Below are positions 10,379 through 18,958 of a DNA stretch of 64,000 nt, piece by piece. The stretch spans positions 124,001-188,000 of the forward strand of contig NZ_FNNZ01000001.1 in assembly GCF_900106925.1 (NCBI RefSeq), read 5' to 3'. This DNA is from Thiocapsa roseopersicina (GTDB taxonomy: Bacteria; Pseudomonadota; Gammaproteobacteria; Chromatiales; Chromatiaceae). Under the pieces are notes generated by a model. It was not told the DNA's origin. It worked only from the letters and a program-made list of their open reading frames with translations, and made no database searches. Numbering within the stretch: the stretch's first letter is position 1; every line of letters starts with the position of its first letter. A program made the translations under genes and the position numbers.

Positions 10379-12484
10379 TCAGAAGCGGTAACCGACGGAC
10401 AACCACCAGCGTCGCCCCGGTCGGGGATAGCCGTCCGGGTAGGGCAGGTCCACCCCGCCGAAGCCGGTCGGAAGGTCGGGGTAGCGCACATCCTCGTCGG
10501 TCAGATTCTTGACCCCGAGATGCGCGAAAACGCCCGGCCCGGTGCGCTGATAGCTCAGGGTGAAATCCGCCATCGCGTAGCCCGAGACCGAATCGCGCGG
10601 GTCGGATTCGGGGCGGCTTCGATCGCCGACGTAGCGCAGTTGCAGCGCCGCGGTCCAGGGATCGAGCGGGCGCCAAATGACGGCCAGATTGGCCAGTGTG
10701 TCGGTGCCGCCGGGCAGCGGTCCGTCGGTGTCGCGCGAGACGGTATCCACGTAGGAGAGATTCGCATCGACCTTCACGCGGGGTCCGATGCGGACCTCGT
10801 ATTCCAGCTCGACACCGCGCAGCCGCGTATCGGCGCTGTTGATGAATCCGTCGTCGTCCCCGAAGACGATCGGATCGACGAGGTCGGACTGAAACAGGAT
10901 CAAGCGTCCTTCCCAGCGGGGTTGTTTGAGGATGTAGCCGAGCTCGTAGGTCGCGATCTCCCCTGCGCCGATGGATTCGCGGCCCGGATACTCACGCTCG
11001 TAGAAGGTCGGCGGTCGAAACGCCTGGGCGTATTGGAGCTTGAGGATGTTGGCCTCGTCGATGCGCCAGACGGTAGCCAAACGCGGGGTCAGGAAGGCGC
11101 CGAGGTCGCTGTAGTCGTCCAGGCGAAGCGCGGCCGTGACGGTGAGGTGCTCGCTCGCGCGGATCTCGTCCTGGGCGATCAGACTGAGAATCCGTCGGTC
11201 GAGTCCGGTATCCAGCCAGCTCTCCGGGATCTCGAACGGGAGGTTGAGCCAGCTCCAGCTCGCTCGGTCGACCTGCACCTGACTTACCTCGAATCCCAGC
11301 AGGACCAAGTGCCGCTCCCAACCGTGCCAGTGCAGATCCGCGGCTCCGAGGTAGCGTGTTTCGCGGTAGTCCTGATCCATGTAGACGGGTTGCTCGTCGA
11401 AGTAGCTCGGCGGAAAGACGTAGAGCCGATCGCGGGTGCGCTCGTGTTGCAGCGACTCGAGCCGAATCCGCGTATCCAGAGAATCCGAAAGGACCAGGTC
11501 TTGGCCGACTTGAGCCGAGACATAACGTTGCCCGGAGACGAGTCGGTCGCCGGACGGCGGCAGGAAGTGATTGATCCCGAAATGATCTCCGTAGTCATCG
11601 TCCAGGATCTTGATCGCGACAAAGGTATTGCGCCAGCGCAGATCGGCGAAGGCCCCGAGATAGCGGCTCGCTTCGTTCGACGGGCCGGGTGCGCTGGAAA
11701 GCTCGGGCTCGCCGATTGCGAAGAGTGCATCCTCGGAGACGGACACGCCGCCGTTGCCGGCAAGTCCGGTCAGATTGATCGAGGCCGTCAGATCGCGCTG
11801 CGGGTCGCTCCAGTGCCAGATCCCGCCCCCGCCGGCAGCTGCGCGCTCGTTGGCCTGAGCATGGATGGTGCGGTCGCTCTGCCGGGTGATGACGTTCACC
11901 ACTCCGGCGAAGGCGTACTCGCCATGCACCGAGGAGCCGGGTCCGCGGATGACCTCGATGCGCTCGATCTGCTCGATGGGGATGTTCAGGACCGGGTTCG
12001 CGGTGGCGAGCAGTGTCGAGTTCATCGATACACCGTCGAGCAGGAACTTGATGTTCCCCGAGGCATAGCCGAAACCCACCCCGCGGCTGAGGACCTGGCG
12101 CTCGCCCGTCATCTCGAGCCCTTGGCTGATGCCGGGGACCAGCGAGAGCGCCTCCCAGACCGTGCGCGCTCCGCGGGCGAGCATGTCGGATCCGGACAGG
12201 ATCGTCGCCATACCGGGGACGAAGTCCGCGTTCATTCCACTGCGGGTCGCCAGCTCGGTCTCCTGGTCGAGGAGACTCAGCAGGTCGCCGAGCGGTGCGT
12301 CGTCGGGCTCGGGCGATGGTTGCGTGCCGAGCGCTTCGCCCGCGGCGAGGATCATGATCAGCATCCATACGGCGAGACCGTGCGGCGCGACGGATAGTGA
12401 TGACGTTGTGGACGGCAAAACAGCCAGGCCTCCGAGCCCTCGGCGCGAGCGCCATTCCGTTGATGCAACCGACACGTTCGGCAT
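10379..12484 (-). CDS. TonB-dependent-receptor-type outer membrane protein
   Basis: The 701-residue product carries an N-terminal hydrophobic export segment (LAVWMLIMILAAGEALG), a plug domain (VPGISQGLEMTGERQVLSRG, IERIEVIRGPGSSVHG, AFAGVVNVITRQ) and a long beta-barrel ending in the outer-membrane signature ...SVGYRF with terminal Phe. A convincing TonB box is not visible. The plug begins with ATRSGMNADFVPGMATILSG, a variant I associate with receptors encoded next to DUF4154 and cyclase genes rather than with siderophore uptake. The ATG at 12484 was preferred because the longer open frame passes through a family A element. It is the first gene of the receptor-YfiR-cyclase-kinase cluster. The ligand is unknown. 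Confidence 0.82.
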   Translation of the reverse strand: MPNVSVASTEWRSRRGLGGLAVLPSTTSSLSVAPHGLAVWMLIMILAAGEALGTQPSPEPDDAPLGDLLSLLDQETELATRSGMNADFVPGMATILSGSDMLARGARTVWEALSLVPGISQGLEMTGERQVLSRGVGFGYASGNIKFLLDGVSMNSTLLATANPVLNIPIEQIERIEVIRGPGSSVHGEYAFAGVVNVITRQSDRTIHAQANERAAAGGGGIWHWSDPQRDLTASINLTGLAGNGGVSVSEDALFAIGEPELSSAPGPSNEASRYLGAFADLRWRNTFVAIKILDDDYGDHFGINHFLPPSGDRLVSGQRYVSAQVGQDLVLSDSLDTRIRLESLQHERTRDRLYVFPPSYFDEQPVYMDQDYRETRYLGAADLHWHGWERHLVLLGFEVSQVQVDRASWSWLNLPFEIPESWLDTGLDRRILSLIAQDEIRASEHLTVTAALRLDDYSDLGAFLTPRLATVWRIDEANILKLQYAQAFRPPTFYEREYPGRESIGAGEIATYELGYILKQPRWEGRLILFQSDLVDPIVFGDDDGFINSADTRLRGVELEYEVRIGPRVKVDANLSYVDTVSRDTDGPLPGGTDTLANLAVIWRPLDPWTAALQLRYVGDRSRPESDPRDSVSGYAMADFTLSYQRTGPGVFAHLGVKNLTDEDVRYPDLPTGFGGVDLPYPDGYPRPGRRWWLSVGYRF

Positions 12485-12570
12485 CGGCAAGGTTCGTCGC
12501 AGTGCGAGCGTCCTTGCCCCCGGTGTCGCCTGCTCCTGACCGCGGCGGACCAGTTCGACCGGGGCAGCCC

Positions 12571-12721
12571 TAAACCGCGCCAGCTCCGACGACTGTCGGA
12601 GCTGGCGCGGTTTAAAGTATTCAAAACGATTAAATTTTAAACCGCGTCTCCAAAAAGGTCGGAAAAATCCTTGAGCCCGACACAACATGAAAACGATGCA
12701 TGTCACTCCGGACGCGGTTTA
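12571..12721. repeat. family A palindromic element, short perfect hairpin plus 84-bp unit
   Basis: The first unit (12571-12614) is a perfect 20-bp stem, TAAACCGCGCCAGCTCCGAC against its exact complement, with a 4-base loop. After a 23-bp AT-rich spacer, the second unit (12638-12721) spans 84 bp between TAAACCGCGTC and GACGCGGTTTA. The right end supplies the TAA stop of the minus-strand lipoprotein gene (12719-12721). Confidence 0.92.
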
Positions 12722-13339
12722 CGTCGTCGGCAGAAAGCCGTCCGCCTTGAGTTTACCGATCACGGCTGCGATGACCTCGCTGATCATGGTCTGCTCGGAG
12801 CTCGGATCCAGTGTGTCGGAGCGACCGGACCAAACCAGCGTTGCGCGTGCGGCGTCGTAGAGATTGGTTTCGAGTCGAAGCGCGCGATAATTGGCGTAAT
12901 AACCGGGTGCGGTCACTTCGCTCAGGATGTGACCATAATACGGGTAGAGGCGGCCGTAAAGGCTCGGAACCACGTGCGTGCCTGCGCCGCTCGGTGAGGC
13001 GTCCGGGTTTTCGCCTGCAAGGTAGGTGACGATGACCCCGTCGGCCCCGGATCGCCCGACGGCCTCCTGCACCGCCCGCGCCCGGCCGACATCGCGGTCC
13101 GACAGCAAGGTGTGCGCCGCACGCGCTTGGACTCCGGCGCCTTCGAGCGCTTCGACGAAATTGTCCTCGTAGGCGCGGCGCACGATCGGGTTGGTGGAGA
13201 CGCCGAAGACGATCAGGTCACGATACGGGGTCGGGGGTGTCCCGGGCGCGATCCAAGTCGTACTCAATGGGCCGGGCGCACAACCGACCGTCAGCAGGGC
13301 GGCAAGGCCGATTGCGACGGCAAGCCGGATAGGGCGCAT
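12719..13339 (-). CDS. putative lipoprotein, DUF4136-like
   Basis: The 206-residue product starts MRPIRLAVAIGLAALLTVGCAPG, a lipoprotein signal peptide with a lipobox ending at Cys20. The rest is a small domain with LIVFGVSTNPIVRRAYEDNFVEALEGAG followed by VTYLAG and a conserved-looking TLVWSGRSDTLDPSS stretch. This resembles DUF4136-type lipoproteins of unknown function. The start at 13339 is set by the signal peptide and a GGAG upstream. The stop codon lies inside the family A element. Nothing in the neighbourhood defines a role. Confidence 0.72.
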   Translation of the reverse strand: MRPIRLAVAIGLAALLTVGCAPGPLSTTWIAPGTPPTPYRDLIVFGVSTNPIVRRAYEDNFVEALEGAGVQARAAHTLLSDRDVGRARAVQEAVGRSGADGVIVTYLAGENPDASPSGAGTHVVPSLYGRLYPYYGHILSEVTAPGYYANYRALRLETNLYDAARATLVWSGRSDTLDPSSEQTMISEVIAAVIGKLKADGFLPTT

Positions 13340-13413
13340 AAGCGGTAGCTCCGAGATCGCGAAAAGGTCCGTCGGGCGCGGGAGTGTGCCCCGCTCCGGG
13401 CGGCAGGACAAGC

Positions 13414-14451
13414 TCAGGCCGCCCCGCCTTCCTTCGACTTGGGCGCCTTGGTGTCGGTGGCGTATTCGAAGGCGTCCGAAAACATGCGATCCCGGTCAAG
13501 CCCTGCGGCCTCGAATGCGACACGCCCGGCCTCGACCATGACGGGCGGTCCGCTCATGTAGAGATCGAACCCGCTCGGATCCGGGTGATCCTCGAGGACC
13601 GCCATGTGAACGAATCCGGTGCGTCCCTGCCAATCCGGATCCGGCTCCGAGAGTACGGGGACGAAGCGGAAGGAGGGCAGTTGCCTTGCCCAGGCTGTCG
13701 GCAGATCGGTCAGGTAGAGGTCGCGCTGTGCACGCACCCCCCAGTAGAGCTCGATCGGGCGGTCGAGCCCGATATGGATTGCGTGCTCGATCATCCCTTT
13801 CAGCGGCGCGAACCCGGTGCCTCCGCCCATCAGGATGATCGGGCGATCCGAGTCCTCGCGAAGCACGAAGGTCCCCAACGGTCCCTGGATGCGAAGGATG
13901 CTCTTCTCGGGCATGCTGTCGAAGACGTAGGCGGTGAACTCGCCGCCGGGGACATGACGGACATGTAGCTCGATCTCTGCGTCGTCGTGGGGCGCATTGG
14001 CGATGGAGAAGGCCCGCCGGCGGCCGTCGCGGAGGATGAAGTCCAGATACTGGCCGGCGAGGAATTGCAGCCGTTGGTTCTCCGGCAGCTTCAGGAAGAG
14101 GCGCATCACGTCGTGATTGAGACGCTCCTTGCGCGAGACCCGGCAGGGCAGCGTGCGGACCTCGATGTGTGCGACCGAGGGGACCTCACGCACACGCACG
14201 ATCAGGTCGGAGGCCGGCACGGCCTGGCAGGTGAGGCAGGTGTCCTCGGGTTGGCCTTCGAGCGCATCCGTTCGGCCGCTCGGGTAGTCGACCCGGCCTT
14301 CGAGCAGGTGGACCGCACAGGATCCGCACTTGCCGTCGCGACACCCGTAAGGCAGGCCGACGCCCTGGCGCAGCGCGGCGGCGAGGATGGTTTCGTCCGG
14401 CTCGACATCGAAGCGATGTTCCGCGGGAAGGGTTCGAATCGTGAAGCTCAT
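13414..14451 (-). CDS. 2Fe-2S ferredoxin / NAD(P)H-flavin oxidoreductase fusion (AscD-like)
   Basis: The 345-residue product has an N-terminal plant-type ferredoxin domain with the cluster cysteines YGCRDGKCGSC and CLTC (about residues 35-85). A ferredoxin-NADP reductase unit follows: an FAD-binding RAFSIANAP segment and the NAD-binding MGGGTGFAPLKGMIEHA and YWGVRAQRDLYL segments. It matches the CDP-6-deoxy-glucoseen reductase-like/phenol-hydroxylase-reductase class that passes electrons from NAD(P)H to a partner. In E. coli a flavin reductase gene (fre) is next to ubiD; here ubiD is 3 kb away, so a link to the UbiX/UbiD flavin supply is only a thought. The ATG at 14451 lies 8 bp from a family A element and no good ribosome binding site is visible. 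Confidence 0.85.
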   Translation of the reverse strand: MSFTIRTLPAEHRFDVEPDETILAAALRQGVGLPYGCRDGKCGSCAVHLLEGRVDYPSGRTDALEGQPEDTCLTCQAVPASDLIVRVREVPSVAHIEVRTLPCRVSRKERLNHDVMRLFLKLPENQRLQFLAGQYLDFILRDGRRRAFSIANAPHDDAEIELHVRHVPGGEFTAYVFDSMPEKSILRIQGPLGTFVLREDSDRPIILMGGGTGFAPLKGMIEHAIHIGLDRPIELYWGVRAQRDLYLTDLPTAWARQLPSFRFVPVLSEPDPDWQGRTGFVHMAVLEDHPDPSGFDLYMSGPPVMVEAGRVAFEAAGLDRDRMFSDAFEYATDTKAPKSKEGGAA

Positions 14452-14459
14452 GTGGTGAT

Positions 14460-14544
14460 TAAACCGCGTCCGGAGTGATTGGGCGATGGTTTTGGTTTGG
14501 CTCGGCCTCATTTTTACCTGCGGCCGCCGGAGGGACGCGGTTTA
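14460..14544. repeat. family A palindromic element, single 85-bp unit
   Basis: The unit runs from TAAACCGCGTC (14460-14470) to GACGCGGTTTA (14534-14544). CCGG next to each arm extends the stem. It occupies the leader of the minus-strand reductase gene: reading toward that gene, the arm ends GGTTTAATCA just before the start codon, in the place where a Shine-Dalgarno sequence would be expected. Confidence 0.9.
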
Positions 14545-14563
14545 ATGATCATTTTTCAATGGC

Positions 14564-14660
14564 TTGAGTGCCGTCTTCGCCGGCGCATCGGGTGTTCTCG
14601 ATGCCATGGTGCCGGGTGTGACGGTGTGTAACGCGGGTTTGCACCGCGGACGCGATTCAA
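14564..14660. repeat. possible degenerate family A unit
   Basis: TTGAGTGCCGTC at 14564-14575 and GACGCGATTCAA at 14649-14660 look like decayed family A arms, 97 bp apart and about 20 bp after a good copy, which is the spacing seen in other pairs. The match is imperfect and could be chance. Confidence 0.35.
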
Positions 14661-14708
14661 CAATCTTGAGGCATCTTATGCCGCTTTCGCAAACATGAGG
14701 CAGGTCGG

Positions 14709-15575
14709 ATGATCAACGAGCACGTCATCGTCGGGTGCGGATATGTGGGCACGCGGCTCGCGCTCCAAATTCGGGAGCAGGGCGAGGCCGTCACCGGCAT
14801 CGTGCGTTCCGATGACGGGGTTGCTCGGTTGGAGCACCTCGGTATCAAGGGCTTACGCTGCGATCTCGCGGCCGAGGATCCCGGCGATCTCGGGCTTGCC
14901 GATGCGCGGCTCTTTCATTTCGCGCCGCCACCGGGGAGCGGTGTTCAAGACCCGCACACCCGGCATCTCGTCGATGTCTTCGAGCGCTACGGTCATCCGC
15001 GGCGTGTCGTCTATATCAGCACGACGGGCGTCTACGGCGATTGCGGGGGTGCCTGGATCGACGAGACACATCCGGTCGCACCTGTCGCGGCCCGCTCGCA
15101 ACGGCGTCTGGATGCCGAGGAGACGCTGCGCCGTTGGAGCGCGGCGAGCGGCCGGGATCTGGTGATCCTGCGCGTCGCGGGGATTTACGGCCCCGACCGA
15201 TTGCCCTTGGAGCGCCTCCGCGCGGGTGCCCCCATGGTCAGGCCGGAGGATTCGCCCTACACCAATCGGATCCATGTCGATGACCTGGTCGCGGCCTGTA
15301 GCGCGGCGATGGAGCGGGCGCCGTCGGGCGCGGTTTACAACGCCTGCGACGGTCATCCGAGCACCATGACGGACTACTTTCTCGACGTGGCTGCGGTGGC
15401 CGGGCTGCCGAGCCCGCCCTTGATCGGCCTCGAGGAGGCCGCCGATCGCCTCTCCGAGGGCATGCTCTCCTACCTGAGCGAGTCGCGTCGTCTGCGCAAC
15501 GATCGGCTGCGCGAAGAATTGGGTGTCGTGTTCCGTTACCCGTCGCTGGCCGAGGGTCTGCGCGGGATCTTCTAG
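14709..15575 (+). CDS. NAD-dependent epimerase/dehydratase-like (extended SDR) protein
   Basis: The 288-residue product has a Rossmann nucleotide-binding motif at the N-terminus (VGCGYVG, about 8-14), an STTGVYGDCGG segment typical of extended short-chain dehydrogenases, LRVAGIYGPDRLPLERL and NRIHVDDLVAA. It resembles the YeeZ-type subgroup, whose substrate is not established. The normal YxxxK catalytic pair is not clear: the tyrosine in TTGVYG is present, but no lysine follows four residues later, so the protein may bind NAD(P) without classical catalysis. It stands alone on the plus strand. Confidence 0.8.
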   Translation: MINEHVIVGCGYVGTRLALQIREQGEAVTGIVRSDDGVARLEHLGIKGLRCDLAAEDPGDLGLADARLFHFAPPPGSGVQDPHTRHLVDVFERYGHPRRVVYISTTGVYGDCGGAWIDETHPVAPVAARSQRRLDAEETLRRWSAASGRDLVILRVAGIYGPDRLPLERLRAGAPMVRPEDSPYTNRIHVDDLVAACSAAMERAPSGAVYNACDGHPSTMTDYFLDVAAVAGLPSPPLIGLEEAADRLSEGMLSYLSESRRLRNDRLREELGVVFRYPSLAEGLRGIF

Positions 15576-15773
15576 AGGATCGGCGTGTGCGTATCCTCGG
15601 ACGCTGTTGGCGGATATGATTCGGCCGTGCAGCGCTTGCCGCGGCGGCGTTGCACCCGGTCACGCGGGACGCTTCGGTCATCCACGGCCGAGCTGCCTGC
15701 TCGAAAGGCTCGGTGCTCGATGCGACCTCGAGCTCGGGCCTGATCGGACCCGACAATCCATAAGGAGCCATCG

Positions 15774-16184
15774 ATGACGCGTTCTTACCGACAAGCGCCC
15801 GCAATGCTCGCTGCACTGCTCGCAACCGCTGTCTTCGCATCCCCCGCCAGTGCGATTCAGGAAGCGGACTTCCAATACGACTCGACCGAAAATCTGTATC
15901 GAATCTGCTCGGTCGCACCGGATGCCGACGGACATCTGATCGCCTCGCTGGCCTGCCGCGCCTTCCTCGAGGCGACTGTTCAGTATCACGACGGTGTCAC
16001 GGCCCGCAACGGGTTGAAGCGCCTCGTCTGTTACCCCCAAGGCGCCACGATCGAGGATGCCCGCGAGGCGTTCGTCGCTTGGGCGCAGGTCAATGCGGGG
16101 AACAAGGAGTTGATGGCCGAGCAGCCCGTGAAGGGCGTGGTGCGTGCGCTTGCAAGCAAATATCCTTGCACGGGTAAGAAATAG
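15774..16184 (+). CDS. exported Rap1a/Tai-family protein
   Basis: The 136-residue product has a signal peptide (about 1-27, ending SPASA) and a small domain with the pattern LYRICS...LACRAFLEATVQYH...LVCYP...AFVAWAQVN and a C-terminal YPC. The four spaced cysteines suggest two disulfides. This is the Rap1a/Tai fold, known from immunity proteins against type VI amidase effectors, but many members are encoded, as here, far from any secretion genes. No amidase or T6SS gene lies nearby, so an immunity role cannot be assumed. Confidence 0.65.
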   Translation: MTRSYRQAPAMLAALLATAVFASPASAIQEADFQYDSTENLYRICSVAPDADGHLIASLACRAFLEATVQYHDGVTARNGLKRLVCYPQGATIEDAREAFVAWAQVNAGNKELMAEQPVKGVVRALASKYPCTGKK

Positions 16185-16247
16185 TTCCTCGGTCCATCGG
16201 GCGTCGGCCGCCGGCTCGGCGCCCTCGAAGTCCCGGAGATTCGAACG

Positions 16248-16481
16248 ATGAAAATCACGACAGTTACGGCAGCTCTGGCCAGCATCCTTCTGCTCGTCGG
16301 ATGCGGCAGCACAACCACCTCGCGCGTTGCCACGGGCACCGGCATGGGCGCGGCGAGCGGCGCGGTCATCGGGTCATTGAGCGGCAACGCCGGTCGCGGC
16401 GCGCTCATCGGTGCCGGCGTGGGTGCCTTGGGCGGGGTGCTCGTGGACGAGCATCAGCGCGGCAGCTTCAGCAACAATTGA
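16248..16481 (+). CDS. small glycine-zipper lipoprotein
   Basis: The 77-residue product has a lipoprotein signal peptide (MKITTVTAALASILLLVGC, Cys19). It is followed by a run of glycine-zipper repeats (GTGMGAASGAVIGSLSG and GALIGAGVGALGG) that would pack as a membrane hairpin. It belongs to the YMGG/Gly-zipper lipoprotein group, often envelope-stress-related. It follows the Rap1a-like gene after 63 bp and ends just before a strong hairpin. Confidence 0.8.
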   Translation: MKITTVTAALASILLLVGCGSTTTSRVATGTGMGAASGAVIGSLSGNAGRGALIGAGVGALGGVLVDEHQRGSFSNN

Positions 16482-16491
16482 TCCGGACGCA

Positions 16492-16526
16492 CGACCGACC
16501 GAGCCGTTCGTCGGCTCGGTCGGTCG
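16492..16526 (+). terminator. strong hairpin after the glycine-zipper gene
   Basis: CGACCGACCGAGCCG (16492-16506) pairs perfectly with 16512-16526 around a 5-base loop, TTCGT. It starts 11 bp after the stop codon. No run of T follows, so it is a terminator-like or mRNA-stabilising stem rather than a textbook intrinsic terminator. Confidence 0.65.
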
Positions 16527-17080
16527 CCTGTCGGCCTCACCCTGCGTGTGCAGCCGATGAGGTGCCGACCGGGTGCCACCGGCCTTCGGCGGGCGCTGCG
16601 GGATTCGGCGTCGGGCTCGGTGCTTATCCGGAGCGATCGACTTGATGCGACAAGGCTTGTCGCCGCGATCGGGCAGGCCGGCTTGCAGGTTGCTCCTCCC
16701 CGCGAATCGGGTTTCCGCTCGACGAATCGTCACATTTTTTTCAATGAAACGGAGTTGACGCTTCGCACACGATCCACTAGCTTTCATCAGGAATGAATCG
16801 CCGCGCTTCCGGGGTTCCGGTGCACGACATGGTGCAGGAAACGACGCGGGAAATCAGCCTGGCGCACCAGAGTCACGGCGAGGGCGTGTCGGGCGTCCGT
16901 CCGTAATGAGGCCAGCCTCGGATCCAGTTTGAATGCCCAAATCCCCTTTCCCGTACCCATCCCCCGTGCCGTCGATCTCCGCGCGGGTGCGGGTTTGTGC
17001 TACCCGCTGTCGAGTCGGCTTGTGTGTTGGCAGCTCGGCAGTCTTGGCTCGACCAACGCACACCAGCATGAGAGACAGCG
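16527..17080. other. 554-bp stretch without a recognisable gene
   Basis: No open frame here has a recognisable product or convincing codon pattern. It contains an A/T-rich patch (about 16733-16750) followed by TTGACG at 16755-16760. With 17-bp spacing there is a weak TAGCTT, a possible promoter that would give the downstream RRM gene a leader of about 300 nt. Long structured leaders are common for cold-inducible RNA-binding proteins, but this is an inference. Confidence 0.4.
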
Positions 17081-17362
17081 ATGAGGATCTACGTAGGAAA
17101 CTTGACCTATAGCGTGACCGACGACGACCTGCGGGACGTCTTCGGAGAGTTCGGTGATCTCGCGGCAGCGGAGGTGATCAAGGATAAGTTTTCCGGTCAG
17201 TCCAAAGGCTTCGGATTCGTCGATATGCCCAACAACTCGGAGGCGGATGCGGCCATCAAGGCGTTGAACGAAACCGACTTCAAAGGACGCAAGCTCACTG
17301 TCAACGAGGCACGTCCGCGTGCCGAACGTCCGCGCGGCGGCGGGGGTGGGGGTCGCTACTGA
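17081..17362 (+). CDS. RRM-domain RNA-binding protein
   Basis: The 93-residue protein is one RNA recognition motif followed by a short Arg/Gly-rich tail (RPRGGGGGGRY). The RNP2 motif IYVGNL is at about 3-8 and RNP1 KGFGFVDM at about 42-49, with the aromatic residues that stack on RNA present. Such single-RRM proteins occur in cyanobacteria and many proteobacteria and are often cold-inducible. It is monocistronic and convergent with ubiD; a small GGCGC-TTT-GCGCC hairpin lies at 17404-17416. Confidence 0.92.
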   Translation: MRIYVGNLTYSVTDDDLRDVFGEFGDLAAAEVIKDKFSGQSKGFGFVDMPNNSEADAAIKALNETDFKGRKLTVNEARPRAERPRGGGGGGRY

Positions 17363-17430
17363 TCCTGTTGCTCGTCTCATGACCTAGACAAGATCGTCGT
17401 CGGGGCGCTTTGCGCCGCCGGCGTCGATTC

Positions 17431-18945
17431 CTACCCCCGATGTCGTTTGCCTGCCTCGCCGTCGGTCGCTCCGCCCCGAGGACCGATCCCGAGACTGTCC
17501 CAGATCCCGTCGACCCGTTCGCGTACCGTCTCGTCCATCAGGATCGGGCTGCCCCATTCGCGCGTCGTCTCCCCGGGCCACTTGTTCGTGGCATCGAAGC
17601 CGATCTTGGACCCCAGTCCCGAGACGGGAGAGGCGAAATCCAGATAATCGATTGGCGTATTCTCGATCATCACCGTGTCGCGCGCCGGATCCATCCGGGT
17701 CGTCATCGCCCAGATCACGTCCTTCCAGTCGCGGGTGCAGACGTCCTCATCCACGATGATGACGAACTTGGTATACATGAACTGACGCAGGAACGACCAG
17801 ACACCCATCATGACCCGCTTGGCGTGTCCAGGATATTGCTTCTTGATGCTGACCACCGCCAGGCGATACGAGCACCCCTCCGGCGGCAGGTAGAAGTCGC
17901 GGATCTCGGGAAACTGTTTCTGGAGGATCGGCACGAAGACTTCGTTCAAGGCCACGCCCAAGATCGCCGGCTCGTCGGGCGGACGCCCCGTGTAGGTGCT
18001 GTGATAGATGGGCTCGCGGCGCTGGGTGATGCGCTCGATGGTGAAGACCGGAAACTCGCCGACCTCGTTGTAGTAACCCGTGTGGTCGCCGAAAGGCCCT
18101 TCCGGTGCCATGTCATCCGAATAGATATGGCCTTCGAGAACGATCTCGGCGCTGGCCGGGACTTGGAGATCAGACTCCTTGCAGACCGCCAGCTCGGTGC
18201 GGCTGCCGCGCAGCAGCCCCGCGAAGGCGTATTCGGACAGCGTATCCGGCACCGGCGTGACCGCGCCGAGAATCGTTGCGGGATCGGCGCCGAGCGCGAC
18301 GGTCACCGGGAAGGGCTTGCCTGGATGGGCGCGTTGCCAGTCGCGAAAATCGAGCGCCCCGCCGCGGTGGGCGAGCCAGCGCATGATGACCCGGTTGCGT
18401 CCGAGCACCTGCATCCGATAGATGCCGAGGTTGTGGCGCGCCTTCTCCGGCCCCTTGGTGATGACCAGTCCCCAGGTGATGAGCCGCGCGGCATCGCCTG
18501 GCCAACAATGTTGAATGGGCAGGCGCCCCAGGTCGACTTGATCTGCGCTGAATTCGACCTCCTGACAGGGCGCGTTGCGCCGAACCTTCGGGGCCATGTC
18601 CAGCACCTTCTTGAAGATCGGCAGCGACTGCCACGCCTCCTTCATCCCCTTCGGCGGATCCGGCTCCTTGAGGAAGGCGAGCAGCTTGCCGACCTCGCGC
18701 AGCGCCTCTACCGACTCCTCGCCCATGCCGAGTGCCACGCGGCGGGTCGTTCCGAACAGGTTGCCCAGCAGGGGAATCTTCGACCCCTTCGGTCGCTCGA
18801 ACAGCAGCGCCGGCCCACCTGCACGCAGCGTCCGGTCGCAGATCTCGGTGATCTCGAGATAGGGGTCGACCTCGACCCGGATGCGTTTGAGCTCGCCGCG
18901 CTGCTCGAGCTGGTCGATGAAGTCACGTAGGTCGTTATATTTCAT
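17431..18945 (-). CDS. ubiD: UbiD family 3-polyprenyl-4-hydroxybenzoate decarboxylase
   Basis: UbiD removes the carboxyl group of 3-polyprenyl-4-hydroxybenzoate in ubiquinone synthesis, using prenylated FMN supplied by UbiX. The 504-residue length matches the family. Visible motifs are GNLFGT near residue 60, the prFMN-site segment [11 protein letters not shown] near 280-300, and the C-terminal MDPARDTV and [11 protein letters not shown] segments. The ATG at 18945 (MKYNDLRDF) matches homologues; a longer in-frame extension covers the upstream methyltransferase gene and is rejected. It starts 13 bp after the methyltransferase stop, so the two are probably co-transcribed. Confidence 0.95.
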   Translation of the reverse strand: MKYNDLRDFIDQLEQRGELKRIRVEVDPYLEITEICDRTLRAGGPALLFERPKGSKIPLLGNLFGTTRRVALGMGEESVEALREVGKLLAFLKEPDPPKGMKEAWQSLPIFKKVLDMAPKVRRNAPCQEVEFSADQVDLGRLPIQHCWPGDAARLITWGLVITKGPEKARHNLGIYRMQVLGRNRVIMRWLAHRGGALDFRDWQRAHPGKPFPVTVALGADPATILGAVTPVPDTLSEYAFAGLLRGSRTELAVCKESDLQVPASAEIVLEGHIYSDDMAPEGPFGDHTGYYNEVGEFPVFTIERITQRREPIYHSTYTGRPPDEPAILGVALNEVFVPILQKQFPEIRDFYLPPEGCSYRLAVVSIKKQYPGHAKRVMMGVWSFLRQFMYTKFVIIVDEDVCTRDWKDVIWAMTTRMDPARDTVMIENTPIDYLDFASPVSGLGSKIGFDATNKWPGETTREWGSPILMDETVRERVDGIWDSLGIGPRGGATDGEAGKRHRG

Positions 18946-18958
18946 TCGATGGGGCCGC

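Noticed and set aside
12485-12706. Possible 74-residue N-terminal extension of the TonB-type receptor
   Set aside because: It runs through the family A element and lacks signal-peptide logic; the ATG at 12484 gives a plausible export segment.
14452-14511. N-terminal extension of the AscD-like reductase
   Set aside because: It is translated family A element; the ferredoxin domain begins correctly at 14451.
16548-16796. 82-codon plus-strand frame after the glycine-zipper gene
   Set aside because: No ribosome binding site, no recognisable domain and ordinary GC-driven openness.
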